Positions 1 to 9,204 are shown, numbered from the stretch's first letter. The stretch is 64,000 bases of DNA from Actimicrobium sp034313845 (GCF_034313845.1 NZ_JAVIWN010000004.1), one strand, 5' to 3'. Numbers and translations are program-made. Notes: generated from the sequence alone by a model not told the origin.

Positions 1-766
1 GGCGTGCACCCTTCTGTCCGATCAGCATCGATTTGTGGGTGGAACGCTCGACCAGAATCGCGGCAAACACCCGGCGCAAATCACCTTCCTGTTCAAATTT
101 TTCGATCAGTACCGTACTTGTGTATGGCAACTCATCACCGACGAACCGGAAAACTTTCTCACGAATGATCTCGGCAGCAAGAAATTTTTCACTCCGATCC
201 GTGATGTCATCGGGACCAAACTCGGGAGGATTTTCGGGCAAGAAGCGCCGCGTTTCTTTTTGCAGGCCATCCAGCTGAAAACGTAATGTCGCCGAGACCG
301 GTACCACCGCAGCAAAATCGTGCTTGGAAGCGATTTCTTGCGCGAACGGCAAAAGGACAGCCTTGTCCTTGACGCGGTCTGACTTGTTGATCACCAGGAT
401 ACAAGGCACTGTATCCGGTATCAAATCCAGCACTTGCTGGTCCGCCGGTCCAAATGTTCCCGCTTCAATGAGGAACAGGATGACGTCCGCAGACGTCAGC
501 GTATTAGCGACAGTTTTGTTGAGTGTCTTGTTGAGCGCATTCGCATGCTTGGTCTGGAAGCCGGGTGTGTCGACATAAATAAACTGCGTATCTTCAACAG
601 TTTGAATGCCGGTAATACGATGCCGCGTAGTTTGCGCCTTGCGCGACGTGATGCTGACTTTTGCGCCGATCAGCGCATTCATCAACGTCGACTTGCCGAC
701 ATTGGGACGACCGACAATAGCGATGTAGCCACAGCGGAAATTCGGGGTTGTTACTGATTCAGTCAT
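1..766 (-). CDS. era: GTPase Era, 3' end cut by window edge
   Basis: Ras-like GTPase that binds 16S rRNA and helps mature the 30S subunit. About 255 codons are visible. Reading from 766, the G1 loop (GRPNVGKST, about residues 19-27), the G3 motif (DTPG) and the G4 motif (NKSD) are all present, and the sequence runs into the KH RNA-binding domain before the window ends. The start ATG (766-764) overlaps the rnc stop as ATGA, so the two are probably translationally coupled. The rnc-era pairing is a classic bacterial operon. The frame has no stop and runs off the edge, so the C-terminus cannot be described. Confidence 0.95.
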   Translation of the reverse strand, partial: MTESVTTPNFRCGYIAIVGRPNVGKSTLMNALIGAKVSITSRKAQTTRHRITGIQTVEDTQFIYVDTPGFQTKHANALNKTLNKTVANTLTSADVILFLIEAGTFGPADQQVLDLIPDTVPCILVINKSDRVKDKAVLLPFAQEIASKHDFAAVVPVSATLRFQLDGLQKETRRFLPENPPEFGPDDITDRSEKFLAAEIIREKVFRFVGDELPYTSTVLIEKFEQEGDLRRVFAAILVERSTHKSMLIGQKGAR

Positions 767-1710
767 GCGATTTTCGATTGGGTAACGGAGATGGAAATGG
801 CTGTTTCAGGAGCCGTTTCCGGCTCCTGCACAACAACGTTGGACGCAGGCAGCGCGAGCTTGCCCGCCTTGCCCGGCACTTTTTTTGGTTCGGCATACTT
901 GCCTGGCATTGAAGACTCGGACGGGGCTCGCTCTGAAGCAGAGTCGGTCTGAATCGTCGCGATTCCAGTCAACTTCAATTGGGACGCACGCGGCTTGACC
1001 TTGCGTGCACCCGAACCGCCCTTGGACAGGGCTGACTGCAGGATATCCAGAGCGCATTGCGCCGCCGCTTGCTCTCCCGCACGACGACTTCCTCCGGCAC
1101 CAAAAACCTTGATGTCAAGCTTCGGCACAAGACATTCAATCTCGAATTCCTGATTATGGGCAGCACCGTGCGTTGCCACAACGTTGTACTGCGGGAGGGC
1201 GATTTTTCTGCCCTGCAAATATTCCTGCAGCAACGTTTTGGCGTCCTTGCCTAGCGTCTTCGGATCGACCGAATCCAGAATGGGAATGTAAAGTGAACGA
1301 ATAACATCTCGCGCCGCATCAAATCCGGCGTCCAGAAAAATCGCGCCGAACAGGGCTTCCAGCGTGTCCGACAGAATGGACGGACGCCTGAAGCCGCCGG
1401 ACTTGAGTTCGCCTTCGCCAAGATGCAAAAACTGTGAAATCTCCAACCGCTGTGCGATCTCGTACAACGCTTGTTGCTTGACCAGATTCGCCCGCAATCG
1501 GGAAAGGTCTCCTTCATCGACCTTGCTGTAGCGCTCGTATAGCAAGGAAGCGATGACACAATTCAATATTGAATCGCCTAAAAATTCCAGTCGTTCATTG
1601 TGGGCAACACTGTGGCTGCGATGCGTCAGCGCCTGCTGCAACAAGGTAGTGTCTTTAAACCAGTAAGCGAGTCGATCTTCCAGAAGCATACAATCCATTT
1701 CAGTCCACAC
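763..1710 (-). CDS. rnc: Ribonuclease III with long C-terminal tail
   Basis: Double-strand-specific endoribonuclease that processes rRNA precursors and structured mRNAs. The signature ERLEFLGDS lies at about residues 39-47, followed by the second acidic cluster (DTLEALFGAIFLDAG) and a dsRNA-binding domain at about residues 155-225. At 315 aa it is roughly 90 residues longer than the E. coli enzyme. The extra part is a low-complexity tail rich in Lys, Ala, Pro and Ser, as in many Burkholderiales. ATG at 1710 is the longest start; internal Met codons at 1698 and 1689 are alternatives because the conserved part begins close to the latter. The gene overlaps era by 4 bp. Confidence 0.95.
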   Translation of the reverse strand: MWTEMDCMLLEDRLAYWFKDTTLLQQALTHRSHSVAHNERLEFLGDSILNCVIASLLYERYSKVDEGDLSRLRANLVKQQALYEIAQRLEISQFLHLGEGELKSGGFRRPSILSDTLEALFGAIFLDAGFDAARDVIRSLYIPILDSVDPKTLGKDAKTLLQEYLQGRKIALPQYNVVATHGAAHNQEFEIECLVPKLDIKVFGAGGSRRAGEQAAAQCALDILQSALSKGGSGARKVKPRASQLKLTGIATIQTDSASERAPSESSMPGKYAEPKKVPGKAGKLALPASNVVVQEPETAPETAISISVTQSKIA

Positions 1711-1719
1711 GACACCGGG

Positions 1720-2103
1720 TTACTCGACCGGTTTCTTCGCGACGCCTTTCACAGTCGTCGCCGAATAATCAATTAACAACCAGGTAGGACCAATCAGTGG
1801 AATCTTTTTTTGATATGCCACGTTGATCTCGAAGTTATCGCCGTCTTTTACTACCTCCAGATCTTTGCTGGATATCGAGTCGATATAGCCGACACTTGCC
1901 TGTCGATCGAACGACGCCCGAATCTCTACCGGATTTTTCCCGTCAGCCTTCGCCGCTGTGATGGCCTTTTTGATCGACAGGAATTCGATCACGGTTGGCA
2001 CCACTTTTAATCCCAGCACAGCGACTGCGCCGATCAGCGCCAGCATCACAATCAGGCCGACCAATGTTACGCCTTGTTGTCGCCTCGATGACGCTCTTTG
2101 CAT
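1720..2103 (-). CDS. DUF4845 family membrane-anchored protein
   Basis: Small protein of about 127 aa that sits between lepB and rnc in many betaproteobacteria. The N-terminus resembles a type IV pilin leader (basic stretch, then QQGVTLVGLIVMLALIG), giving one membrane helix at about residues 12-35, with a soluble domain facing outward. The ATG at 2103 is preferred over the GTG at 2109 because a GGGGG Shine-Dalgarno-like run lies 8 nt before it. The function is not established. The pilin-like start could mean prepilin-peptidase processing, but no Glu at +5 is clearly placed, so that is only a possibility. Confidence 0.8.
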   Translation of the reverse strand: MQRASSRRQQGVTLVGLIVMLALIGAVAVLGLKVVPTVIEFLSIKKAITAAKADGKNPVEIRASFDRQASVGYIDSISSKDLEVVKDGDNFEINVAYQKKIPLIGPTWLLIDYSATTVKGVAKKPVE

Positions 2104-2132
2104 ACGCACCCCCTGCGGTCACTATGGTTTGA

Positions 2133-3044
2133 CTATCGAATACCACCTATCCGCTTCAGGTTACCAAGATTCATCCAGACATAGAACGCTTTTCCAACAA
2201 TGTTCTTGTCCGGCACAAATCCCCAATAACGGCTGTCAGCGCTATTGTCCCGATTATCGCCCATCATAAAATATTGTCCAGCAGGTACGGTGCAAGCAAA
2301 ACCCTCGGAGTCGTACGTACATGCCTCGCGCATCGGGTAGTTATCGATGTTACTGAGCTCGTTGGGCGCTTGGGGATTGTTGAGTATTTTGTGGTCCCCG
2401 ACACCGAACGTTTCGACATATTGCTTCGAATACGTCAGTCGCTCTTCATCCAGATAATCAGGCAATGGTGCGTAAGAAACCGGCGTCCCATTAATTATCA
2501 GTCGCTTGTTTTTGTACACGACACGATCACCCGGAGTCCCTACTACGCGTTTGATGTAGTCCAGTGACATGTCCTTTGGATACTTAAACACCATCACATC
2601 ACCACGCTGCGGGTCGTTGATCTCGATGATTTTCTTATTGATAAGCGGCAAACGGATGCCATACGCAAATTTATTCACCAGAATCAAATCACCAACTAAT
2701 AACGTCGGCACCATTGAAGGCGACGGTATTTTGAATGGCTCATACAGAAATGAACGCAATACAAACACCAGCGCGATAACCGGGAAAAAACTGCCTGAAT
2801 ATTCAACCCACGTCGGCTGACGCAAAATCTCCGCCTCCAGCGCATGGCGACCTGACGCTTCCAGCTTAATACCCTCAGCTTGCAGTTTCGCATTGCGTGC
2901 ATCGAATTCCCGAAGCGCGGAATTAGCCTTGATGCGACGCTGCTTGGCGAGATAAAACACATCCAGCACCCAGACCACGCCGGAAATGATTGTCAAAACA
3001 AAAAGTATTAATGCAAAGTTGCCCAAAATTGCCTGGAAGTTCAT
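2133..3044 (-). CDS. lepB: Signal peptidase I
   Basis: Membrane serine protease that removes signal peptides from Sec and Tat substrates at the periplasmic face. The catalytic Ser lies in PSPSM (about S110) and the general-base Lys in IKRVVGTPGDRV (about K165). The GDNRDNSADSRYWG box is near the C-terminus. Two hydrophobic segments (about residues 8-30 and 83-100) give the usual topology. At 303 aa it is close to normal size. Its start overlaps the lepA stop by 4 bp, so lepA and lepB are co-translated, the usual arrangement. Confidence 0.95.
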   Translation of the reverse strand: MNFQAILGNFALILFVLTIISGVVWVLDVFYLAKQRRIKANSALREFDARNAKLQAEGIKLEASGRHALEAEILRQPTWVEYSGSFFPVIALVFVLRSFLYEPFKIPSPSMVPTLLVGDLILVNKFAYGIRLPLINKKIIEINDPQRGDVMVFKYPKDMSLDYIKRVVGTPGDRVVYKNKRLIINGTPVSYAPLPDYLDEERLTYSKQYVETFGVGDHKILNNPQAPNELSNIDNYPMREACTYDSEGFACTVPAGQYFMMGDNRDNSADSRYWGFVPDKNIVGKAFYVWMNLGNLKRIGGIR

Positions 3045-4834
3045 TTGTTATCCACTTGTAAAATTGCCAGAAAAGCTTCTTGCGGTATTTCAACAGAACC
3101 GACTTGCTTCATGCGTTTCTTACCGGCTTTTTGCTTTTCAAGGAGCTTTCTCTTGCGGCTGATGTCCCCGCCATAGCATTTGGCCAGAACGTTTTTGCGC
3201 AGGGCTTTCACGTTTTCCCGCGAAATGATATTGGCCCCGATAGCCGCCTGAATCGCCACATCAAACATCTGGCGCGGAATCAGTTCACGCATTTTTGCTG
3301 CGACGGCACGTCCACGGTAGTTGCTGTTGCTGCGGTGAACAATGATGGCCAGCGCATCGACTTTCTCGCTGTTGATCAGCATGTCGACCTTGACGACATC
3401 GGCCGAGCGATATTCCTTGAACTCGTAGTCCATAGACGCATAACCGCGTGAAGTCGATTTAAGCTTGTCGAAAAAATCGAGGACGATTTCTGCCATCGGC
3501 ATTTCATACGTCAATTTGACTTGCTTGCCATGATAATTCATGTCGATCTGCATACCGCGCTTACCCGTACACAGGGTAATCACTGCGCCAACATATTCTT
3601 GCGGCATATACAAATTGACTGTCACGATGGGCTCGCGGACTTCTTCTATACGTGAAGGGTCAGGCATTTTGGACGGGTTATCCACCATCAGCAGTGTTCC
3701 GTCGCGCAAAACCACTTCATAAATTACGGTCGGTGCAGTCGTGATGAGATCCATATCGAACTCGCGTTCGAGTCGTTCCTGGACAATCTCCATGTGCAAC
3801 AAACCGAGAAATCCACAACGAAAACCAAAGCCCAGCGCTTGCGAGACTTCCGGCTCGTACTGGAGTGCCGCATCATTCAATTTTAATTTCTCGAGCGAAT
3901 CGCGGAGTGCCTCGTACTGATTCGCTTCGACGGGAAAGAGACCTGCAAAAACCTGTGGCTGCACTTCCTTGAAACCAGGAAGGGGTTCGGTAGCCGGACG
4001 ACTGGCGAGAGTAATCGTGTCACCCACCTTGGCGGCCTTGAGTTCCTTGATACCAGCAATGATGAATCCCACCTGACCTGCAGAGATCGTCTCTCGCGTG
4101 ACTGACTTTGGCGTGAACACACCAACGCTTTCGGTCAGATGAACGGAACCATTCGCCATCAGCAAGATCTTGTCCTTGGCACGCAATGTGCCATTGAAGA
4201 CCCGCACCAGCATCACGACACCCACATAATTGTCAAACCAGGAGTCGACCAGCAATGCCTGCAGCGGCGCGGCAGGATCGCCCTTTGGAGGCGGCACCTT
4301 GATGATCAACGACTCCAGCACATCCTGAACACCAAGTCCACTTTTTGCCGAGCAATGCACTGCTTCCGAGGCATCAATCCCGATGACTTCCTCAATTTCC
4401 GAAATGGCATTTTCGGGGTCGGCCGAAGGCAAATCGATCTTGTTCAGCACAGGAACAACTTCGACTCCCAGATCAAGTGCGGTGTAGCAGTTGGCAACTG
4501 TTTGAGCCTCAACGCCTTGCGAGGCATCAACAACAAGCAACGCACCTTCACATGCCGACAGCGAACGGCTGACTTCATAACTGAAGTCCACGTGACCCGG
4601 TGTATCAATCAGATTCAGATTATAAATTTGACCATCGCGCGACTTGTAAGACAACGCTGCCGTTTGCGCCTTGATTGTGATTCCCCGCTCGCGTTCGATG
4701 TCCATGGAATCGAGTACCTGGGCCTCCATTTCACGGTCTGACAAGCCGCCACATAATTGGATGATGCGGTCAGCAAGTGTGGACTTGCCGTGATCGATGT
4801 GCGCGATGATAGAAAAATTACGAATGTTGTTCAT
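3041..4834 (-). CDS. lepA: Elongation factor 4 (LepA), ribosomal back-translocase
   Basis: Translational GTPase related to EF-G that acts on stalled or mistranslocated ribosomes. The protein has 597 aa, the normal length. It starts MNNIRNFSIIAHIDHGKSTL (P-loop), followed by RGITIKAQT (switch I region), DTPGHVDF (G3) and NKIDLP (G4). The LepA-specific C-terminal domain includes the YHGKQVKLTYEMPM and GGDISRKRKLLEKQKAGKKR signatures. It is the first gene of the lepA-lepB group on this strand. A terminator-like hairpin lies just upstream (4852-4900), so lepA likely has its own promoter in the short gap. Confidence 0.97.
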   Translation of the reverse strand: MNNIRNFSIIAHIDHGKSTLADRIIQLCGGLSDREMEAQVLDSMDIERERGITIKAQTAALSYKSRDGQIYNLNLIDTPGHVDFSYEVSRSLSACEGALLVVDASQGVEAQTVANCYTALDLGVEVVPVLNKIDLPSADPENAISEIEEVIGIDASEAVHCSAKSGLGVQDVLESLIIKVPPPKGDPAAPLQALLVDSWFDNYVGVVMLVRVFNGTLRAKDKILLMANGSVHLTESVGVFTPKSVTRETISAGQVGFIIAGIKELKAAKVGDTITLASRPATEPLPGFKEVQPQVFAGLFPVEANQYEALRDSLEKLKLNDAALQYEPEVSQALGFGFRCGFLGLLHMEIVQERLEREFDMDLITTAPTVIYEVVLRDGTLLMVDNPSKMPDPSRIEEVREPIVTVNLYMPQEYVGAVITLCTGKRGMQIDMNYHGKQVKLTYEMPMAEIVLDFFDKLKSTSRGYASMDYEFKEYRSADVVKVDMLINSEKVDALAIIVHRSNSNYRGRAVAAKMRELIPRQMFDVAIQAAIGANIISRENVKALRKNVLAKCYGGDISRKRKLLEKQKAGKKRMKQVGSVEIPQEAFLAILQVDNK

Positions 4835-4851
4835 GGATTCGAGCGCGATTA

Positions 4852-4900
4852 CAAAAAAGGCGCTCCGGTCGAGGAAATGTTCCTCAGGCGAGCGCCTTGT
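4852..4900 (-). terminator. Intrinsic terminator downstream of the glutaredoxin-like gene
   Basis: A nested hairpin with outer arms AAGGCGCTC (4857-4865) and GAGCGCCTT (4890-4898) and an inner GAGGAA/TTCCTC stem. Read on the minus strand it is followed by a run of T (plus-strand A run 4853-4858), the form of a Rho-independent terminator. It would separate the upstream mucD/glutaredoxin transcript from lepA. Confidence 0.75.
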
Positions 4901-5026
4901 TTTAGGAGGTTAAACAGCAGCGCATCTTACCGGATTCCAGAGGGGAATGCCCGTAAAATACCGGCAGACATCAATCGACGTCTGCAGGAGGTATGTGGAC
5001 CACTGTAACTGAACTGTCAAAAATAA

Positions 5027-5290
5027 CTAGGCTTGGGGTCGCGATGCGATGAATTGGGCCAGTCGTTCACTATCCTGAAAAAACTGGCAGAGATCGCTAT
5101 CGGCTCCATCGTCGTACCGACCTTTCAATACGGGCACGCGTTCATCGTATTTTTCCAGAAGGACTGGATCTTCATCCACATCAAGGATGCGTATGTCAGC
5201 TTGTGTTTCGCCCAAGTGGGCACGCAAGGCAACAAGCATGTCATCGCACAAATGACAATAACTGCGTGAATACAAAGTGAAATGGATCAA
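5027..5290 (-). CDS. Glutaredoxin-like thiol-disulfide protein
   Basis: An 87-aa thioredoxin-fold protein of the DUF836 or glutaredoxin-like group. It opens with a beta strand (IHFTLYSRSYCHLC) that carries the redox CxxC motif at about residues 12-15, followed by a helix, DIRILDVDEDP and the cis-Pro type VPVL loop. The start is TTG at 5290; no ATG is available in the conserved N-terminus. It is the usual neighbour of lepA and mucD in betaproteobacteria. The substrate is unknown. Terminators on both sides (5303-5340 and 4852-4900) suggest it is transcribed separately. Confidence 0.8.
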   Translation of the reverse strand: MIHFTLYSRSYCHLCDDMLVALRAHLGETQADIRILDVDEDPVLLEKYDERVPVLKGRYDDGADSDLCQFFQDSERLAQFIASRPQA

Positions 5291-5300
5291 GCAGCACCTG

Positions 5301-6857
5301 CTAAAAAATTAAACTGGACTGCTCGGGACGGCAGCAGTCCTCGCGGCGAACGGCGTTGTTATTACGTACCGGGACGAATTGGTACGAACTGTGACGCATC
5401 GCCGCGCCGGACCAGAATGACGGCCATTTTTTTGCATCCAGCTTCGATACCAATGCGGCGAACTGCTTGGCATCCTTGATGTCCGTATTATTCAAGCGAA
5501 GCACGACATCACCTGCACGCAATCCTGCTCGCAAAGCGGCACCTTCAGCGCCACTGACGAGGACACCGCCATCGACTTTGAGCTCTTTCTTTTGCGCATC
5601 AGTTAGATCGCTGACGACGAGACCTAATGAGTTAGCGACTTGTTCGGCTTTGGGTTTTTTCTCTTCTCGCTTGGCTGTTTTTTCCGCTTCCATTTCGGCG
5701 ACAACCACTTTCAAGTCGCGATTGGCACCTTTGCGCCATACGGTGAGTACCGAATTGCTACCTGGCTTTGTGCTGCCAACAAGTCGCGGCAAATCACTGG
5801 AACGCTCGATATTCACCCCATTGAACTTGAGAATAATATCGCCCGCTTCGACGCCAGCTTTTTCAGCAGGCCCTGCCGCTTCCACTCTTTGGACCAAAGC
5901 ACCTTGCGCCTTGGCCAACCCGAGCGACTCGGCCACTTCTTTCGTCAACTCGCCAATCTGAACACCAATGCGACCACGGATCACTTTACCGGATTGCTTT
6001 AACTGGTCTGAAACCCGCATCGCTTCATCAATAGGCACCGCAAACGAGATGCCCATGTAACCACCTGAGCGGCTATATATCTGCGAGTTGATACCAATGA
6101 CTTCGCCACGCATGTTGATCAATGGTCCACCAGAATTACCCGGATTGACAGCGACGTCCGTTTGTATCAACGGCAAATAGTCGCCGGTATCGCGTGCTTT
6201 GGCCGAGACGATACCTGCCGTAACGGTATTGTCGAGGCCAAATGGCGATCCGATTGCTATTACCCATTCGCCTACTCTTACCTTGCTCGAATCACCCAAC
6301 GCTAATCGGGGAAGGCTCGCGCCTTCGATCTTGACCAACGCAACATCGGTTCGTTTATCAGATCCAATGATCTTTGCTTTGAACTCACGCTTGTCGGTCA
6401 ACGTGACATAGACCTCATCCGCACCTTCGACGACATGGGCATTTGTCATCACGTAACCGTCAGCGGAAATAATAAAACCTGAGCCGACTCCACGCGAGAC
6501 TTCCTCATCTGGCTGCGCAGCGCCAGGGGGCTTTGGACGCGACGGGCGGTCCGGTTGCTGTTGGCGGGGTGGAACTGGCACGCCGAAAAAGCGCTTGAAG
6601 AATTCCTGCATTTCTTCATCGTCGGCACCGACTCCAGGCGCGCCAGCTCCTGATTTCATTTTTTCCGTTGTGCGGATATTGACTACTGCAGGGCCTGCTT
6701 TTTCTACCATGTCAGTGAAATCAGGCAATCCCACTACCGCAGGCGCTGCAATGGCTGCAGTAGCAGGTATAGCCATCATTGCTTGCGCACTCAACGCGAA
6801 TGCCACACTGAAAGCTAATGAATAAATTTTTCGTGTATTAATAATAGGAGATTTCAT
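5301..6857 (-). CDS. mucD: Periplasmic serine protease MucD/DegP-like, 3' end frameshifted
   Basis: HtrA-family protease and chaperone that clears misfolded envelope proteins and limits sigma-E signalling. From the ATG at 6857 there is a signal peptide (about residues 10-38), a Q-linker rich in Pro, a trypsin-like domain with catalytic His141 (NAHVV), Asp171 (DVALVKI) and Ser242 (GNSGGPL), and two PDZ domains. The last codons are odd. After LDAKK the frame reads through a run of seven A (minus strand, plus T run 5427-5433). With eight A the frame would continue MAVILVRRGDASQFVPIRPG and stop at 5362-5364, which is what the family shows. The present frame instead runs about 20 residues past that point to 5301. 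It may be a real 1-bp loss or a sequencing error. Confidence 0.88.
   Translation of the reverse strand: MKSPIINTRKIYSLAFSVAFALSAQAMMAIPATAAIAAPAVVGLPDFTDMVEKAGPAVVNIRTTEKMKSGAGAPGVGADDEEMQEFFKRFFGVPVPPRQQQPDRPSRPKPPGAAQPDEEVSRGVGSGFIISADGYVMTNAHVVEGADEVYVTLTDKREFKAKIIGSDKRTDVALVKIEGASLPRLALGDSSKVRVGEWVIAIGSPFGLDNTVTAGIVSAKARDTGDYLPLIQTDVAVNPGNSGGPLINMRGEVIGINSQIYSRSGGYMGISFAVPIDEAMRVSDQLKQSGKVIRGRIGVQIGELTKEVAESLGLAKAQGALVQRVEAAGPAEKAGVEAGDIILKFNGVNIERSSDLPRLVGSTKPGSNSVLTVWRKGANRDLKVVVAEMEAEKTAKREEKKPKAEQVANSLGLVVSDLTDAQKKELKVDGGVLVSGAEGAALRAGLRAGDVVLRLNNTDIKDAKQFAALVSKLDAKKWPSFWSGAAMRHSSYQFVPVRNNNAVRREDCCRPEQSSLIF
5303..5340 (-). terminator. Intrinsic terminator of mucD
   Basis: Hairpin with arms GGACTGCT (5316-5323) and AGCAGTCC (5333-5340), followed on the minus strand by an AT-rich run ending in six T (5303-5308). 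It lies inside the last codons of mucD as currently read, but downstream of the stop (5362-5364) of the frame expected for the family. This supports the view that the present mucD 3' end is frameshifted. Confidence 0.7.
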
Positions 6858-6864
6858 AGAGTGG

Positions 6865-7893
6865 TTATCTGGCTTTGAATTCAATGGAGTTGGCAACCTG
6901 CTTGATCGACGCTGCGGGCACTTCACCGACAATGGTAAGCCAAAAATCACCTTGACGCTTACCGGTAATATTCATGGCCCCTTGCTGCATTGAGCCCTCT
7001 GTTTTACTGCGCGAACCAGGCTCAATAAAAACAGAAATTGCGGCAAACCCATCCGAAAAGACTAATTGCATTAATTCACGCTGGGTGGCCAATGATGACA
7101 CGCCGACGCTCGCCGAGCTTTCTTGCACGGACACATCCGAAACAACGCGTTTCACTTCACGCACAAGCTTGAATCCGGCTGGCACATTCTTGACTGACCA
7201 TCCTGGCGTTGACACCGGCACCATTACGCTGTGCTCGGTATGCCAACCAGCGGTATTGCTGAAACTTGGCTTGACGCGGTTACGGTTGATATTCCCGATC
7301 TCCAGCTGGGTAAAAGCGATTTGTTCTACAACGACGTTTTTCTCATTGATTGTTTGCGCGCGCAATAACAAGCCAGTTGTTCTTTCAGCCCACAATTTAT
7401 ATCCGTAGCGCAGATTATCTTTCGGCTCCAATATCAGCGCCAACGAATCGTAGCCCGCCACGCGCACTGATTCACCACGCCTCACATCGTAATAGAGCGT
7501 GATGTCAGTTCCATTTGAAGCCAATATGGCAGGAAAAATATCCTGAGCGCCTTTTTTTTCAATCAGCAGCGTCTTTGATTCAGGAACATAACAAATAATC
7601 TCATCATTATTCCGGATATATTCCCGGGGTTTCCCGTCCAGAATCTCGAGCTTTTCGACTTCATTCTTCCCATCGAGAATGTGTGTAATGCGGGAAGTAC
7701 GCACTTGACTAGCCTGCTGATACACAAATGTGCCTGAATAATTGACTTTTTTTGCCGCAACCTGAATGCGTTGCAACCAGTTCTGCGCATCCCGACTTTC
7801 GTCAGACAAAATGGAATCATTTGCCTTGGCAGAGCAAGCAATCAGGCTCAACAAGATGACGACAAACTTGAACGCGACTAATGTTTGCCGCAT
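6865..7893 (-). CDS. mucB: Sigma-E regulatory protein MucB/RseB
   Basis: Periplasmic protein that binds the anti-sigma factor MucA/RseA and shields it from proteolysis until envelope damage is sensed. It has 342 aa with a signal peptide (about residues 1-24), the MucB/RseB N-terminal lipid-sensing domain starting at NWLQRIQVAAKKVNYSGTFVY, and the smaller C-terminal domain (about residues 225-340) that contacts the anti-sigma factor. The gene is 5 bp downstream of mucA and 7 bp upstream of mucD, in the order rpoE-mucA-mucB-mucD seen in Pseudomonas and Burkholderiales. Confidence 0.92.
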   Translation of the reverse strand: MRQTLVAFKFVVILLSLIACSAKANDSILSDESRDAQNWLQRIQVAAKKVNYSGTFVYQQASQVRTSRITHILDGKNEVEKLEILDGKPREYIRNNDEIICYVPESKTLLIEKKGAQDIFPAILASNGTDITLYYDVRRGESVRVAGYDSLALILEPKDNLRYGYKLWAERTTGLLLRAQTINEKNVVVEQIAFTQLEIGNINRNRVKPSFSNTAGWHTEHSVMVPVSTPGWSVKNVPAGFKLVREVKRVVSDVSVQESSASVGVSSLATQRELMQLVFSDGFAAISVFIEPGSRSKTEGSMQQGAMNITGKRQGDFWLTIVGEVPAASIKQVANSIEFKAR

Positions 7894-7898
7894 GAATA

Positions 7899-8549
7899 TT
7901 ATTTACCCGTATTGGTTGCAAAGGTGGCGGAGCGTGCAAACTGTGCGCTGCTATAAAGTGACGGAGAGAACTGTTGATGCGCGAGCATGTATTCATCCAT
8001 TTGCGCATCTCGCAGGACCTCGACACGCTCCGGCGACGGCGAATCACTATTTCGGACAACCATCACATCGGAAAGTTGTCTGGAACCGTCCCCAGACTGT
8101 ACCGCCAACTCCATCGAGGGCTTGCTGCCAACAGAATTGGTTGGGATCATCAACTTTGGCAAGCCGAGGTACACCACAGCGGCGGCGGCAGCCAAGCCTG
8201 GAACAAAGAATTTTCGACCTGCGGTCCAACGGACGCCAGACTCCTTCATTGATTGCACCGCAACGTGTGAGTGAACCATTTTAGGATCAACAACGTGCGT
8301 TTCAGCCGGACGTGAAATGATCGCCGGCTCGAGATCGATACGCGCTGTCAAGCGCATCAAAAATCCTGCGCTCAAGCCATTTTCCAGGTCATCCGAACGC
8401 AGGGCATCGCCTATCTGATGGTAGAGATTCCAGCAATCCTGCTCCGCTGGCTGACGTAGTTTTCGAGCGACCTCATCACAGCGATGCCGTGCCAACTCTC
8501 CATCGGCAAATGCCGAAATCTCCTCGCGTATCATGTCGTTCGCCTTCAT
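7899..8549 (-). CDS. rseA: Anti-sigma-E factor MucA/RseA
   Basis: Inner-membrane anti-sigma factor, about 216 aa. The N-terminal cytoplasmic part carries the RseA signature (REEISAFADGELARHRCDEV and CWNLYHQIGDALR), which binds RpoE. A single membrane helix at about residues 115-133 (FFVPGLAAAAAVVYLGL) is followed by a periplasmic tail. ATG 8549 is chosen over GTG 8555 because GAGG sits 6-7 nt before it. It is 52 bp downstream of rpoE and 5 bp before mucB. By family knowledge, regulated cleavage by site-1 and site-2 proteases frees RpoE. Confidence 0.9.
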   Translation of the reverse strand: MKANDMIREEISAFADGELARHRCDEVARKLRQPAEQDCWNLYHQIGDALRSDDLENGLSAGFLMRLTARIDLEPAIISRPAETHVVDPKMVHSHVAVQSMKESGVRWTAGRKFFVPGLAAAAAVVYLGLPKLMIPTNSVGSKPSMELAVQSGDGSRQLSDVMVVRNSDSPSPERVEVLRDAQMDEYMLAHQQFSPSLYSSAQFARSATFATNTGK

Positions 8550-8601
8550 AGCCACCTCACTAAATCACCCACACCAACCCCTGTTTGTCACTACAAATCA
8601 T

Positions 8602-9204
8602 TCACCAGCGCTTATCGATCGCGGTTCCAAGCAATGGGCGTAGCCGCTCGGCAATCGCTTCTCGTGCCCGGAAAATCCGGCTCCTTACTGTCCCTATCGG
8701 ACATCCCATTGCCTCGGCGATTTCGTCGTAGCTCAAGCCCTCAATTTCTCGCAAGGTGATGGCTGTACGCAATTCGTCCGGCAGTGCTCCCATTGCCACA
8801 TTAACCGTTTCTGCAATCTGCTTGGTAGCCAGCAGTGACTCCGGTGTGTTGATATCTCTTAGGTGGTCTGCGTCTTCAAAAGTTTCTGCTTCCTCCGCAT
8901 CTGCATCCGTTGATGTGGGTGCACGACGGCCCTGTGTCACCAGAAAATTCTTTGCCGTATTGATACCGATCCGGTAAAGCCAAGTGTAAAACGCCGAATC
9001 ACCACGAAATTGCGGCAAAGCCCGATAGGCTTTGATAAACGCTTCCTGGACGACATCTTCTGCTTCAGCATGGTCGCGAATAAGCCGCGAGACCAATCGC
9101 ATTAGCTTCCTTTGGTACTTGATCACTAACAGCTCGAACGCTTTCTTGTCGCCACGCTGAACCCGCTCGACAAGTAGTTGATCAATATCGCGCTCTGTCG
9201 TCAA
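8602..9204 (-). CDS. rpoE: RNA polymerase sigma-E factor
   Basis: ECF sigma factor for extracytoplasmic stress. It has 200 aa: region 2 (AFELLVIKYQRKLMRLVSRLI, then DAEDVVQEAFIKAYRAL-type helix and FYTWLYRIGINTAKN) and region 4 (LPDELRTAITLREIEGLSYDEIAEAMGCPIGTVRSRIFRAR). The only start upstream of the conserved N-terminus is TTG at 9204, preceded by AAGGGAATGGGG. The ATG inside that run is out of frame. A sequence fitting a sigma-E promoter lies 46-71 bp upstream (9250-9275), so the gene probably autoregulates, with mucA, mucB and mucD in the same transcript. Confidence 0.95.
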   Translation of the reverse strand: MTTERDIDQLLVERVQRGDKKAFELLVIKYQRKLMRLVSRLIRDHAEAEDVVQEAFIKAYRALPQFRGDSAFYTWLYRIGINTAKNFLVTQGRRAPTSTDADAEEAETFEDADHLRDINTPESLLATKQIAETVNVAMGALPDELRTAITLREIEGLSYDEIAEAMGCPIGTVRSRIFRAREAIAERLRPLLGTAIDKRW

